From: Myxococcota bacterium
GTDB lineage: Bacteria; Myxococcota_A; Bradymonadia; UBA7976; UBA1532
Direction of reading: 5' to 3'
Assembly: GCA_023150895.1 (NCBI GenBank)
Contig: JAKLJY010000024.1
Span: forward strand, 1 to 64,000
Length of the DNA: 64,000 nt
The position numbers and the translations under genes are program-made. The notes below the pieces were generated by a model that was given only the letters and a program-made list of their open reading frames with translations, was not told the origin of the DNA and did not search any database. Shown here in pieces: positions 46,967-55,893 of the stretch (position 1 is its first letter; each line of letters opens with the position of its first letter).

Positions 46967-47913
46967 GCGGGTGGCCGAGGCGATCGCTGGCGCTCGGTCT
47001 GGCCGTGGCCGCTTGCCAGGGCGGGACCGGGAGGCCTCCGGCAGGGCCCGCGGAAGGCGCGCCTCCCCCCCCCTCCGTGTCGGTCCCCGCGTCGGCTGCA
47101 CCGCCCACGCCACCGCCTGCCGTGGGCTCTGCCACGCCGTCCGAGATGCTGCCCGAGGGCACGCCGACCCAGCTCGCCGCGCTGAATGGCGCGAAGGTCG
47201 CCCTGGCGGCCGGGCGTGACCGGGAGGCCCTCACGGCTTTCCGCCAGGCGATGGAAGGCGGCCTCACGGGGACATCGGTGTCGGCGGCGTTGGCCGTGGC
47301 GGAGTTGCTTCAGGCGAAGGGCGGCTTCGAGGAGGCGGGGGCCCTCTATCGTGACCTCGTCGTTCGGGCGCGCTACGTCCCCGAGGTCCAATACACCGCC
47401 GGTCGGTTCTTCTGGACGTCGGGAGACGCCGCGCGCGCCCTCCTGGCGCTCACGACCGCCGTCTCGTTGCAGCCCGACTTTCTGCCCGCCTGGGAGTTGC
47501 TCGGCATCGTGCAGGCTCGCGCCGGCAAGAACACCGAGGCCGGGCGGACGCTGACGGAGTACGAGCTCCGCCTGAGCCGGCTCGTTGCGCGGTCGGCCGC
47601 GACCGACGTGCCGCCGGGCGATCGGCTCGCGGCGTTCGAGATGCTCTCCCTGCTGAGTGATGAACGGGCGCTCGACGGCTTGCTGGTCGGTCTTCGGGAC
47701 AGCGAGCCCGACATCCGTCTGGCCGTCGCCGAGCTGCTCGTTGAAGAACCCGCCCCGCGCGCGCTCGAGGCCATTGCGCAGGCCGCGTTGGCCGAGAAGC
47801 ATCCGCAGGCCCGGGCAGCGCTGGCGGGAGTCCTCGATCGAGCCCGGCGTCGGGCCGCCGCAGAGACGGCCACGCCCCTGCCCGCGTTGCCCCGCCCGTC
47901 GGCTGCCCCATGA
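46963..47913 (+). CDS. Lipoprotein with TPR and HEAT-like repeats
   Basis: 316 residues from GTG 46963. The lipobox is LAVAAC (C18), then a Pro/Ala/Ser-rich stretch, TPR motifs ('GAKVALAAGRDREALTAFRQ', 'AELLQAKGGFEEAGALYRDL', 'FTAWELLG'-type units) and a C-terminal region with HEAT-like 'GLRDSEPDIRLAVAELLVEE'. It is probably a periplasmic scaffold. Its start overlaps the kinase stop, so the two may act in one pathway. Confidence 0.75.
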   Translation: MSGWPRRSLALGLAVAACQGGTGRPPAGPAEGAPPPPSVSVPASAAPPTPPPAVGSATPSEMLPEGTPTQLAALNGAKVALAAGRDREALTAFRQAMEGGLTGTSVSAALAVAELLQAKGGFEEAGALYRDLVVRARYVPEVQYTAGRFFWTSGDAARALLALTTAVSLQPDFLPAWELLGIVQARAGKNTEAGRTLTEYELRLSRLVARSAATDVPPGDRLAAFEMLSLLSDERALDGLLVGLRDSEPDIRLAVAELLVEEPAPRALEAIAQAALAEKHPQARAALAGVLDRARRRAAAETATPLPALPRPSAAP

Positions 47914-47965
47914 ACGGGGCGTGCCCCTTCTGAACACAAGGACGGGCGTCGCCCGCGCGTGTCCC

Positions 47966-50251
47966 ATGGCTGAAGTGTCCGTCACCATCCTTTCTGCCGC
48001 CGAGGATCGCTTTTCCGTTCGCTTCGAAGCCGACGGCGGCCCCGCGACGGTCGAGGTCCCCGCCCCTGCCGCCGAGCTGATCGGTGATCTCGTCGCACAG
48101 CTCCGCTCGCCGCGCATGGCCGGCGCTGCGGCCAGGCACCTGTCCGATACCCTCGGGCGAGTGCTCTTCGCCGGCGAGGTCGGCGAGGCCCTGCGCACCC
48201 TCCTGCGGGACGACCCGGAGCCCATGATCTTCCTCGCGACGGACGCCAGGCTCGCGGAGTGGCCCTGGGAGCTGGCGCGGGACCCCGAATCCGGCGCGTC
48301 CCCCGCAATGGAAGCGAGCGCCTTCGTCCGCGAGAGCGGTGGGCCGGTGGCGCACGCCACGACAGCGCGGCGCGCCGTCCTCGTCGTCCCCGGTGAGCAT
48401 GCCGCGGCGCGCGTGGCGACGTTGCAGGCGGCCACGCGGCCGCTCGGACGAAAGCTCGGTGTCGATGTTTTCGCGCTCGAGCCCGTGACCGGACCGAGCC
48501 TTCGGCGAACGCTCGGACGCGGCGCGCTCTTCGTCCACATCGAGACGAGACTGCTCGGCGAATCGCTCGCGCTCGATGATGGCCACGTGCCGGTGGATCG
48601 GCTCGGCCTCGATGGCGCCACCTGGTTGGTCGTGCTCGGCGGGCCGGAGCCGACGCCTGCTCTCCACACACGCTTGCGAGGCCAAGGCATCCCGCTGGTC
48701 GTGGGCCAATCGACGCCCCTCGAGCCGGCCGCGGCGGCTGCCCTGGACCGGGAACTCTACCGCGCACTCGCGGCCGGGGAGTCGCTTGCCGCCGCCGTTC
48801 GGCGTGCTCGGCGTGCGCTCGTCCGGTTCGGTGGCGCGGAGGGTCATGCGTGGGCGGCCCCCGTCCTCTGGTCGGCCCCCGCCGTCCGCGGTGACATTTC
48901 GCCCGCCATCACGCCTTTCCCTCCGCCGCGGGCGGTGGCTGCCCCGCGCGATCCCGGCGCCACCCTGCTGGACTTTCAAACGCTTCGCATGGCCGGGCCG
49001 ACGGCCCCGCCGCCCGGCCCGCACCCCGGGAGCGTCGTGCCCCGCGAGGCCGTCGTGGGCGCGGGCGGTCGGCTCGGAACGATGCCGATGGCTTCTCCTG
49101 CGTTCGTCCACGAGACGATCCGCGCACTTCGCGAGGGTCGAAGCGGGCCTGAACTCACGGCTCGTGTAGAGGCCATGCGGGCGCTCGGGGGGGCGACCGC
49201 ATTGGCCGCCGAAGACGCCGAACTCGCCGAGCTGGATCCGGCAGACCGCACGCGACGCCTGACGGATCGACTCGTCGCGGCGGTCAGCCGGCCGGACGCC
49301 GAGCTCTCATCGCCGCCGGACCTCGGCGCCCGGTTGGCGACGGTTTCGAAGACGACGGGGGTCGCGGTGGACCGCGTTGGCCTGATCGCGGCCGCCTTGC
49401 TGGCGGGACGCGGCCTGGTCCTGACCGGCGGCGAGCCCGGCCAGCGGTGGCAGGTCCTGTCCCGGGTCGCAGACGAGGTCTTCGATACCGCCGCCGTGCT
49501 GGTCCGCGGGGGGCCTGCCGACCGCTTCATGGGCGGCCCCGTCGAGAGTGGCTTTGGCGGGCATCTCTACGAGGCGGTGGTCCTGAACTGGCGGCGCGAC
49601 GAGCTCGACCCCTACCGAACCGACGCGCCTGCCCCCGTGTCACGGGTGCCCGTCGTCGGGGACGTCGGGGCCGGATACCGCATCTTCCGCGGGTGTTGGC
49701 CCTTGGTGCCCGTCGAACTCGGTTTCGCCCCGGGCGTGCTGGGCGAACTCGCGCTCGCTCTCGTCAGCGGCGCGATCGTCGGCGTCGCTGGCGGGCGGCT
49801 GTTCCGCGTGGTGTTGCCGGCGGACTTCCGCGTCCTGATCTCCGCCGACGACGCGGACGCGCTCGTCGGGGTGCTCCCGCCCGAGGTCCCGGTGATCTCA
49901 CTCGTGGAGGCCCGCCCCATCGACGAAGGCGAAGCCCTCTCCGAGCGCGAGCGTTGGCTCGGCGAGGTCGAGCGCCGCCTCGGTCCCGCCGAGGACGTTG
50001 CCGAGAGCCACCTGCGTCTGGACCTCGCCGAGCGCCTGGCCGAGGTCTTCGTGGCTGTTCGCCCCCTCGTGGCGGTCCCGTCGTCGGTTTTCGGCGCCGC
50101 ACTCGCCCTGGCGTTGCACCTGCCCGGGAGTGCCGAGGCTCGGGCGGAGGCCGCCCTGCTGGTTCACGTCGCGCCCCGCCTGCCGCGGGCCGTCGCAAGC
50201 GCAATTCCGAGCGCGATGAGCCGCCTGCGCGCCTCGGTGGAACGCCGTTGA
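47966..50251 (+). CDS. CHAT-domain protein with inactivated catalytic site and degenerate AAA-like C-terminus
   Basis: 761 residues. Residues 1-305 follow the CHAT (caspase-like) layout: 'EWPWELARDPESG' near 98-110, a core strand VHIETR at 190-195, and the strong CHAT ending 'ELYRALAAGESLAAAVRRAR' (263-282) then 'WAAPVLW'. The catalytic dyad is missing: the usual H-x-x-G-H reads HIETR, and the Cys strand reads VVLGGPEP. After a proline linker, residues 450-761 resemble a MoxR-type AAA ATPase ('GLIAAALLAGRGLVLTGGEPGQ'), but Walker A lacks GKT. It is therefore probably a non-enzymatic scaffold or a decoy. It lies 52 bases after the TPR lipoprotein. No Shine-Dalgarno was found. Confidence 0.65.
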   Translation: MAEVSVTILSAAEDRFSVRFEADGGPATVEVPAPAAELIGDLVAQLRSPRMAGAAARHLSDTLGRVLFAGEVGEALRTLLRDDPEPMIFLATDARLAEWPWELARDPESGASPAMEASAFVRESGGPVAHATTARRAVLVVPGEHAAARVATLQAATRPLGRKLGVDVFALEPVTGPSLRRTLGRGALFVHIETRLLGESLALDDGHVPVDRLGLDGATWLVVLGGPEPTPALHTRLRGQGIPLVVGQSTPLEPAAAAALDRELYRALAAGESLAAAVRRARRALVRFGGAEGHAWAAPVLWSAPAVRGDISPAITPFPPPRAVAAPRDPGATLLDFQTLRMAGPTAPPPGPHPGSVVPREAVVGAGGRLGTMPMASPAFVHETIRALREGRSGPELTARVEAMRALGGATALAAEDAELAELDPADRTRRLTDRLVAAVSRPDAELSSPPDLGARLATVSKTTGVAVDRVGLIAAALLAGRGLVLTGGEPGQRWQVLSRVADEVFDTAAVLVRGGPADRFMGGPVESGFGGHLYEAVVLNWRRDELDPYRTDAPAPVSRVPVVGDVGAGYRIFRGCWPLVPVELGFAPGVLGELALALVSGAIVGVAGGRLFRVVLPADFRVLISADDADALVGVLPPEVPVISLVEARPIDEGEALSERERWLGEVERRLGPAEDVAESHLRLDLAERLAEVFVAVRPLVAVPSSVFGAALALALHLPGSAEARAEAALLVHVAPRLPRAVASAIPSAMSRLRASVERR

Positions 50252-50308
50252 CGTCACCCGCGGCAGGGGCGGCGCGCCCCATGTCGCGCTTGCCCGGCCG
50301 CGGCGCGG

Positions 50309-53300
50309 TCAGTCGTACCGCCGCACCAGCCGAAGTCGGTTGCGGTAGGGCTCGAAGCCCGTGAATTCCGCAATCGTGCCGAGGGCGGTGTCGACGACGT
50401 AGAGCCGGTCGTCGACGGGGAGCCAGTACATGGCCCGGGGCAGAACGACCTCGCCGACCAGGGTGTTGAACTGCCGCCCGGGCGACGTCGTGAATTCCAG
50501 CCGTGTGTCGAGCTGGTAGGGACGAAGCCCCTCGGGCACGCCCTCGCCGTCGGCTGCCCGCTGGGCGAGGTAGCCGAGCGTGAAGCGGAACCACTCGTTC
50601 TCGAACGGGACGCCGAGCGTCACCCGCCCCGTCCGCTTGCGCGCAACGCGCTCCGCGCTCTCCGCGCATCGCCCGTCGACCGTCACCCAGGGATGGCGGA
50701 GCCCGCTGCGGGCGCCGGTGAGCAGCCATTGATCGTCCCGGGCGCGAACCCGGTAGCGGATGAACTGCGCCGCGCAAGCGGCCGCCGGCACCGGGGCGGG
50801 CTCGGGAATTTCGGGCAGGCCGATCCGCGGATCCGCGGGTACCTGGTCCTCGTAGGAGCGCCGCGCGGGGGCGTCGGCGGAGAGCACGAGCCGATGGGCA
50901 TCGACCCCCTCGACCGTGTACCGAATCGGCTCGCGATACTGTCGCGGATCGCCGAACGCAGCCGACCGGCCGACGAGCGCCGCACACTCCGGAGAGAGCT
51001 CCGCCGTGACGCCGACGAAGCTCTCGATCACGACGACGTCGCCGGGTTCGACACCGAGGCGGCAGTAGTCTCTCTCGTAGTCGACCAGCGACCAGGCCGC
51101 CGCCTCGACGTCCCGGCCGCCGAAGAGCCCCGACTTGCTCTCCGTGCCGGGCAGCACCCCCTCATAGGCGAGCGAGAAGGTGTCGGCAGGCAGGACCTCG
51201 ACGGCGTCCTCGATGATCCGGATCGCCTCGCTTCCCTGGACGAGCTGTGCGGTCCGGGCCTCTGCGGCGGCGGGATCCTCCGGGCGGCCCTCTTCGTCCC
51301 ACCCCTGCGGGAGGCAGCCGGCCTCGGATTCAGTCCCCGGTCGGCAGAACGCGGGGCGCAGCGCCGGATCGTAGACCGTCGTCGTCTCGCCCACGAAAAG
51401 CGACGGCGAGCCGGCCAGCCGATTCGTCCGGGAGGCCGCGGAAGCGCGCGTATTCGTCCGCGCCTCGAGGAGGACGCGTTCATCGGCAACCGAGACGAGC
51501 GGATCGAGCGCCCCCCGGGGGCTGGGGTCGTCTTCGCCCGCCCAGACCGTGATGGCGCGGGGCTCCTTGCCATCGACCGCGACCCGGCTGTCGACGACGG
51601 CCGCGACCGGCAGCGCCAACATGTCGGGCACCAGGCCGTTGGCGATGTCGGCGATCTGGCTCGGTGAGAAGAGGCGTCCGCCGGTCGATTCCCGGTAGGC
51701 CTCGAGCCCGGTCGCGAGCCAGGCGCGGCCCTCGGCGACGACGTAGAAGTGCTGGACGACGTAGCTCGTTCGCCCGTCGATCGTCTCTTCGGCGATCCGG
51801 GCGAAGACCGGGCGGCCTTCGTGGTCGACGACGAGTCTCGGGCCATAGAGCTCGACCGTGGCGAGGTTGCCGTCCTCGTCCGCCGTGATCAGCGCAGCGG
51901 ACGTCGGCGTCTGCCGCAGTGTCATGGCCTGAATCGCTCCGCTGGTATCGAGGCGCCGCTGGCGCGGGACCTCACGGGGGGCGGCGTCCTCGCCGAAGTC
52001 GAGGGCGACGATCTCGCCAACGGCCCGATCGAGCACATAGGCCGTCCGGAGGACCCGACCGTCACCCGCGTCGAATCGAAGGCCGACGACGTCGGCCGTC
52101 CCGGTGGCGGGCGCGTCTCCGCCCTCATTGGTGTCCGCGGCGGCGTAACACTCCGGATCGTCCGGAAAGTCGACACGTCCGTCGAGGTCGTTGTCGATGC
52201 CGTCGGCGCAGGCCGGCGCCGCCTCGAACCCATACCGACGCGCCGCCGAGAAGAAGCGGCAGCCCGGGTCGTCGGCATCCATCAACCCATCACCGTCGTC
52301 GTCGACCCCGTTGGTGCAGGGGGTCGTCCCTGCCGAAGTCGGCGCCTCGCCCGCGAGCGGCGCCGCATGCGCGCGCCCGCCGCCCTCTTCCGGGAGACCG
52401 GGGGAGAACCGGACGGCCGCATCGGGGCTCGGACCCGCGTCCGGACGCGCGCACTCCGGATCCTCGGTATCGCGGAGCTCGTCGTCGTCCCCGCGCTCGC
52501 GGTTGTCCTCGCCGTCGTCGCATCGCTCCTCCTGGCAGGTCGGATCGTCGGTGTCGACGAGGCCATTCCCGTCGTTGTCGAGACCATCGGCGCACGTCGA
52601 GATCTCGCGACCCCGCTCGTCGTCGTCGCGCTCGTCCGAGCAGTCGGGATCCGCGCGGTCCGCCACGCCGTCACCATCGTCGTCGAGACCGTTGGCGCAG
52701 GCGGGCACAGGCCCCTCGAACCCCTGCCCGGCCTGGCAGTCGGCGTCTGCCCCGTCGAGCTCGCCGTCGCCATCGTCGTCGAGTCCGTTTGCGCAGCGGT
52801 CGAGCTGGAAGCAGGGTCCGGCCGCGCCGCCTTCCCAGTCGTCGCCGGCGGTGCACTCCGGATCGGCCGCGTCCACGAGGCCGTCTCCGTCGTCGTCGAG
52901 GCCGTTTCGGCACAGGGTCCGCGGGTCGACGACGTCCGTCAGATAGGCGTCGTTGCAGCGTGTTTCGGCGAGGGCGACACGCTGTTGCCGCGTCGGATCG
53001 GCAAGATCGACGACCGTCAGCGCGCGTTCATCCCGGTGCGTGACGTAGAGCGTTCGGGCATCGCCGTCGGCGGCCATGCGACCGACGAGCGGAGCGGGCT
53101 CGCCGGCCTGCGGCGTCCCGAGCTCGATGATTCGGCGAATGAGGCCTTCGGGGGCCGCAATGCGGTCCCGCGTCGGGGGGAGTCCGGCCAGCACGTCGAG
53201 GTCGAGCTCGAAGATGCGTCCGCTCAACGGGGCAGAAAGCCACGCGACGCGCCGGCGTTCCGTTTCGAGCCATTCGCGGGGCACGGCGGCGTCCGGGAAC

Positions 53301-54241
53301 ACGGCGACTTCGAAGAGCGGCTCGTCGGCGAGTTCGACCGTCACGGCGACGGCGACGTCGTCGTGGCGGACGACCGAGATACTCCCCGTGCTCGAGTTGA
53401 CGGTGAAGACGAAACGGCCCTCGGGATCGGACGCGATGTCACTGACGAGGTCGTCCACGTAGATCGCCGTCGTCCCCGGGATCGAACGGTCGACGTCGAG
53501 GATGGCCGTCGTGGCGCCCACGTCGAGCACCGCCACTTCGCCGCGGCCGCTGGCCCCGACGTAGGCGCGCACGCTGCCCTGCTCCGCCGGGGTGCAGACC
53601 ATCGACTCGTTCACGGGCGCCGCCGGATCGAAGACCGGGATGAAGTCCTTGGTCTCCGGATCGCGTCGTGGCGTGCAGATCGGCCGACCGTCGTCGCCCG
53701 TTTCACAATCGGCCTCGATTCGCCGGACGCGGCGCTCCTCGACGTAGTCCGCCGCGTTCACTGCACAACCGGGATCGTCGTAGTCCGCCAGGCCGTCGGC
53801 GTCGTCGTCCGTCCCGTTGGCACAGACGCCGAGTTCGCCCGGCAGGAGGCCGGTGACCTCGTCTCGACGACAATCGGAGTCGTCGAGATCGGTCTGCCCA
53901 TCGCCGTCGTTGTCCTCGCCGTCGGCGCAGGCCCGCTTTTCGCCGCCGAGCGTCGCCTGGAGTGCACACCGGCATTCGACGCGACCCATGGTCCGGAGGG
54001 TGCCGTCGGCCTCGCGGACCGTGCATCCGCAGTCTTCGAGCGGGAGTCCGACGAGCCGGCCGCTGATCGGCCGGGCCTTGGGTCCGCCCTCCGGAGAAAC
54101 GCAGCGGAACGCCAGCGCCTGCGGCTGGTTGATGGACGCCCGCGCGGGCAGCCGGGCCGGCTCGCAGGCCAGGAACGAGGGCAGGGCGAGCCCGAGAAGC
54201 GCCCAGCGGGCGCGAGAGGACGGGAGCGGTGGTGTGTGCAT
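50309..54241 (-). CDS. Large surface lipoprotein with nine Asp-rich metal-binding repeats and propeller-like region
   Basis: 1310 residues. The lipobox is FLAC (C26). Nine repeats of the type C-x-NG-x-DDDGDG-x2-D-x2-DPxC occur, two near residues 100-160 and seven clustered in the middle third. This is the putative metal-binding motif common in Myxococcota. They interrupt a beta-propeller-like region with YncE-type strands ('GRFVFTVNSSTGSISVVRHD', 'ARTLYVTHRDERALTVVDLA'). The C-terminal 500 residues are beta-rich and end with 'LYVVDTALGTIAEFTGF'. The start overlaps the stop of the related lipoprotein upstream (TGATG). Function unknown. Confidence 0.82.
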   Translation of the reverse strand: MHTPPLPSSRARWALLGLALPSFLACEPARLPARASINQPQALAFRCVSPEGGPKARPISGRLVGLPLEDCGCTVREADGTLRTMGRVECRCALQATLGGEKRACADGEDNDGDGQTDLDDSDCRRDEVTGLLPGELGVCANGTDDDADGLADYDDPGCAVNAADYVEERRVRRIEADCETGDDGRPICTPRRDPETKDFIPVFDPAAPVNESMVCTPAEQGSVRAYVGASGRGEVAVLDVGATTAILDVDRSIPGTTAIYVDDLVSDIASDPEGRFVFTVNSSTGSISVVRHDDVAVAVTVELADEPLFEVAVFPDAAVPREWLETERRRVAWLSAPLSGRIFELDLDVLAGLPPTRDRIAAPEGLIRRIIELGTPQAGEPAPLVGRMAADGDARTLYVTHRDERALTVVDLADPTRQQRVALAETRCNDAYLTDVVDPRTLCRNGLDDDGDGLVDAADPECTAGDDWEGGAAGPCFQLDRCANGLDDDGDGELDGADADCQAGQGFEGPVPACANGLDDDGDGVADRADPDCSDERDDDERGREISTCADGLDNDGNGLVDTDDPTCQEERCDDGEDNRERGDDDELRDTEDPECARPDAGPSPDAAVRFSPGLPEEGGGRAHAAPLAGEAPTSAGTTPCTNGVDDDGDGLMDADDPGCRFFSAARRYGFEAAPACADGIDNDLDGRVDFPDDPECYAAADTNEGGDAPATGTADVVGLRFDAGDGRVLRTAYVLDRAVGEIVALDFGEDAAPREVPRQRRLDTSGAIQAMTLRQTPTSAALITADEDGNLATVELYGPRLVVDHEGRPVFARIAEETIDGRTSYVVQHFYVVAEGRAWLATGLEAYRESTGGRLFSPSQIADIANGLVPDMLALPVAAVVDSRVAVDGKEPRAITVWAGEDDPSPRGALDPLVSVADERVLLEARTNTRASAASRTNRLAGSPSLFVGETTTVYDPALRPAFCRPGTESEAGCLPQGWDEEGRPEDPAAAEARTAQLVQGSEAIRIIEDAVEVLPADTFSLAYEGVLPGTESKSGLFGGRDVEAAAWSLVDYERDYCRLGVEPGDVVVIESFVGVTAELSPECAALVGRSAAFGDPRQYREPIRYTVEGVDAHRLVLSADAPARRSYEDQVPADPRIGLPEIPEPAPVPAAACAAQFIRYRVRARDDQWLLTGARSGLRHPWVTVDGRCAESAERVARKRTGRVTLGVPFENEWFRFTLGYLAQRAADGEGVPEGLRPYQLDTRLEFTTSPGRQFNTLVGEVVLPRAMYWLPVDDRLYVVDTALGTIAEFTGFEPYRNRLRLVRRYD

Positions 54242-55893
54242 CAGCGGAGCTGGGCCACCGCCGTGAATCGACGGGGCGAATCCGGGTCGATGTCGACCAG
54301 GGTCAAGGAGTGATCGCGGAAGTTGGAGACCCAGGCGAAGAGGCGGCCATCCACATCGGGCATGAAGGCGACGTCGTGGGGCCCGATGCCCGTCGGGATG
54401 CGGGCGACGACCGCCATCAACCTCGGGTCCACGACGAGCAGCGCGTCGGCATCGAACGCCGTGACGTAGACGAGTCCCTCACCGCGGGCATCGACCGCGG
54501 CGGCGACCGAGCCACCGTCCAGCAGATCACCCGCCCGGACTTCGCCACGCCGCACGCCGGCGACACGGACCACATTCGGGCCGAAGCCGAGCGGGATTGC
54601 GCCGAGGAGCGTCTGCCGCGGTCGTCCGTTTGCGGCGATCGAGGTGTCGTAGACGTGCAGCGCCGCGTCGGAGCCGGTCGCGACATAGAGAAGGGTGCCA
54701 TCGGCACTGAACGCGAGGCCGCGCGTCCGGCCCTGCCCCGGATCGGCGTCGACGACGAGGGGGCTGCGCTCTTCGAGGCGGCACTGTTCGGCGGAAAGGC
54801 GTCCGGACTGCCCACGGTCGAGGGGATCGAGCGTCGCCACCGTCGACACGAGCTCTCCGCTGCGGTCGGAAACGTAGGCCCAGCCGAGCAGCGGGTGGCG
54901 GGCGACGGCGCTCGCCCCCCGCGTCAGGGTGAGGCGGCAGGCCCCTTCGGGCAGCGGCCCGCTCCCGGGGGTGTCCGTGAACCGCCAGCGCGAGAGTTCG
55001 CCGCGTTTGACGTGCGTCAGATAGAAGCCCGTGCGATCGACGGCGAAGCCGTAGGGACTCGGGCCGATGCCCGGATTGGTCGAGATGCCGGTCAACGAGG
55101 CGATCCGATGGCTGTCGTCGCATCGCGTGGCCGGGGTGTCCCCTGCGCTGCAGTCGAGGTGGCCGGCTGCGTCACCGCGGCTCGCGTCGACGTCGAACCA
55201 CGTGAGGCGGTCGTCTTCCCGGGTCGTGAGGAGCGCTCGGACGGGCGCGGACCCCGCTGTTTCGTCGCGAGCGACATACGGTTGCCCCGCGAGCGTAAGG
55301 ACCGGTTGGAGCCGGACATCGCCGTCGACGCAGTCCGTCGCGCTGCAGTCGAAGGCCCCGCACAGCGTGGTGACCGCGCCGGGATCGAGGCGGGCAACCC
55401 GGTATCGGATCTCGGCGCCACGGGCGGCGGCGGTCGGCCCGTCCAGCGGGGCGGCGGGGCATGCGCTCGCCGTCACCGTTCCGGGCAGACGGAGAAAGAC
55501 GCCCACCTCGCGGGCGGGCGACTGCCCATCGTTGCGCAGCGTCAACGAGAAAGAGCCTTGCCCGCCCGTCACCGCGGCCTCGGTCGGCTCATCGATGGAG
55601 AGGGCGACCTGTCCGAAACGTGCGACGACGAGCTCTCCCGCAAAGAGTCCCGTCTCGACCGTCGCCTCCGGGAGCACGCGCCGCGTGAAGGTGTCGAAGA
55701 CCTGGATCGTCCCCGCGTTGTAGCGCCGATCGAAACCGGCGTTGGAGACGTAGAGGTACCGGCCATCGGGGTGCGGGGCGAGACCCACCGGGAAGTAGAA
55801 GGTGTCGTGGGGGGGCGGAATCCCCGTCTCGGGCACCCCGCAGCCACCGAGGAGCGCCCCGAGGGCCGCCGTCGCCAGGACGCGGGTCGTCAC
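54241..55893 (-). CDS. Beta-propeller lipoprotein
   Basis: 550 residues from GTG 55893. The lipobox is LLGGC (C18). It is a propeller built from strands such as 'PDGRYLYVSNAGFDRRYNAG', 'LAFSADGTLLYVATGSDAAL' and 'IGPHDVAFMPDVDGRLFAWV', the YncE/SMP-30-like pattern in which each blade ends near a small residue pair. An insert near 140-260 with six cysteines resembles an Ig-like domain ('SFSLTLRNDGQSPAREVGVF'). It overlaps the ppdK stop (GTGA) and the downstream lipoprotein start, so all three genes are coupled. Confidence 0.8.
   Translation of the reverse strand: MTTRVLATAALGALLGGCGVPETGIPPPHDTFYFPVGLAPHPDGRYLYVSNAGFDRRYNAGTIQVFDTFTRRVLPEATVETGLFAGELVVARFGQVALSIDEPTEAAVTGGQGSFSLTLRNDGQSPAREVGVFLRLPGTVTASACPAAPLDGPTAAARGAEIRYRVARLDPGAVTTLCGAFDCSATDCVDGDVRLQPVLTLAGQPYVARDETAGSAPVRALLTTREDDRLTWFDVDASRGDAAGHLDCSAGDTPATRCDDSHRIASLTGISTNPGIGPSPYGFAVDRTGFYLTHVKRGELSRWRFTDTPGSGPLPEGACRLTLTRGASAVARHPLLGWAYVSDRSGELVSTVATLDPLDRGQSGRLSAEQCRLEERSPLVVDADPGQGRTRGLAFSADGTLLYVATGSDAALHVYDTSIAANGRPRQTLLGAIPLGFGPNVVRVAGVRRGEVRAGDLLDGGSVAAAVDARGEGLVYVTAFDADALLVVDPRLMAVVARIPTGIGPHDVAFMPDVDGRLFAWVSNFRDHSLTLVDIDPDSPRRFTAVAQLR

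Noticed and set aside
51749-54313. An 854-residue plus-strand frame opposite the 1310-residue lipoprotein.
   Set aside because: Same shadow effect of Asp-rich repeats; no start signal, no recognisable domain.
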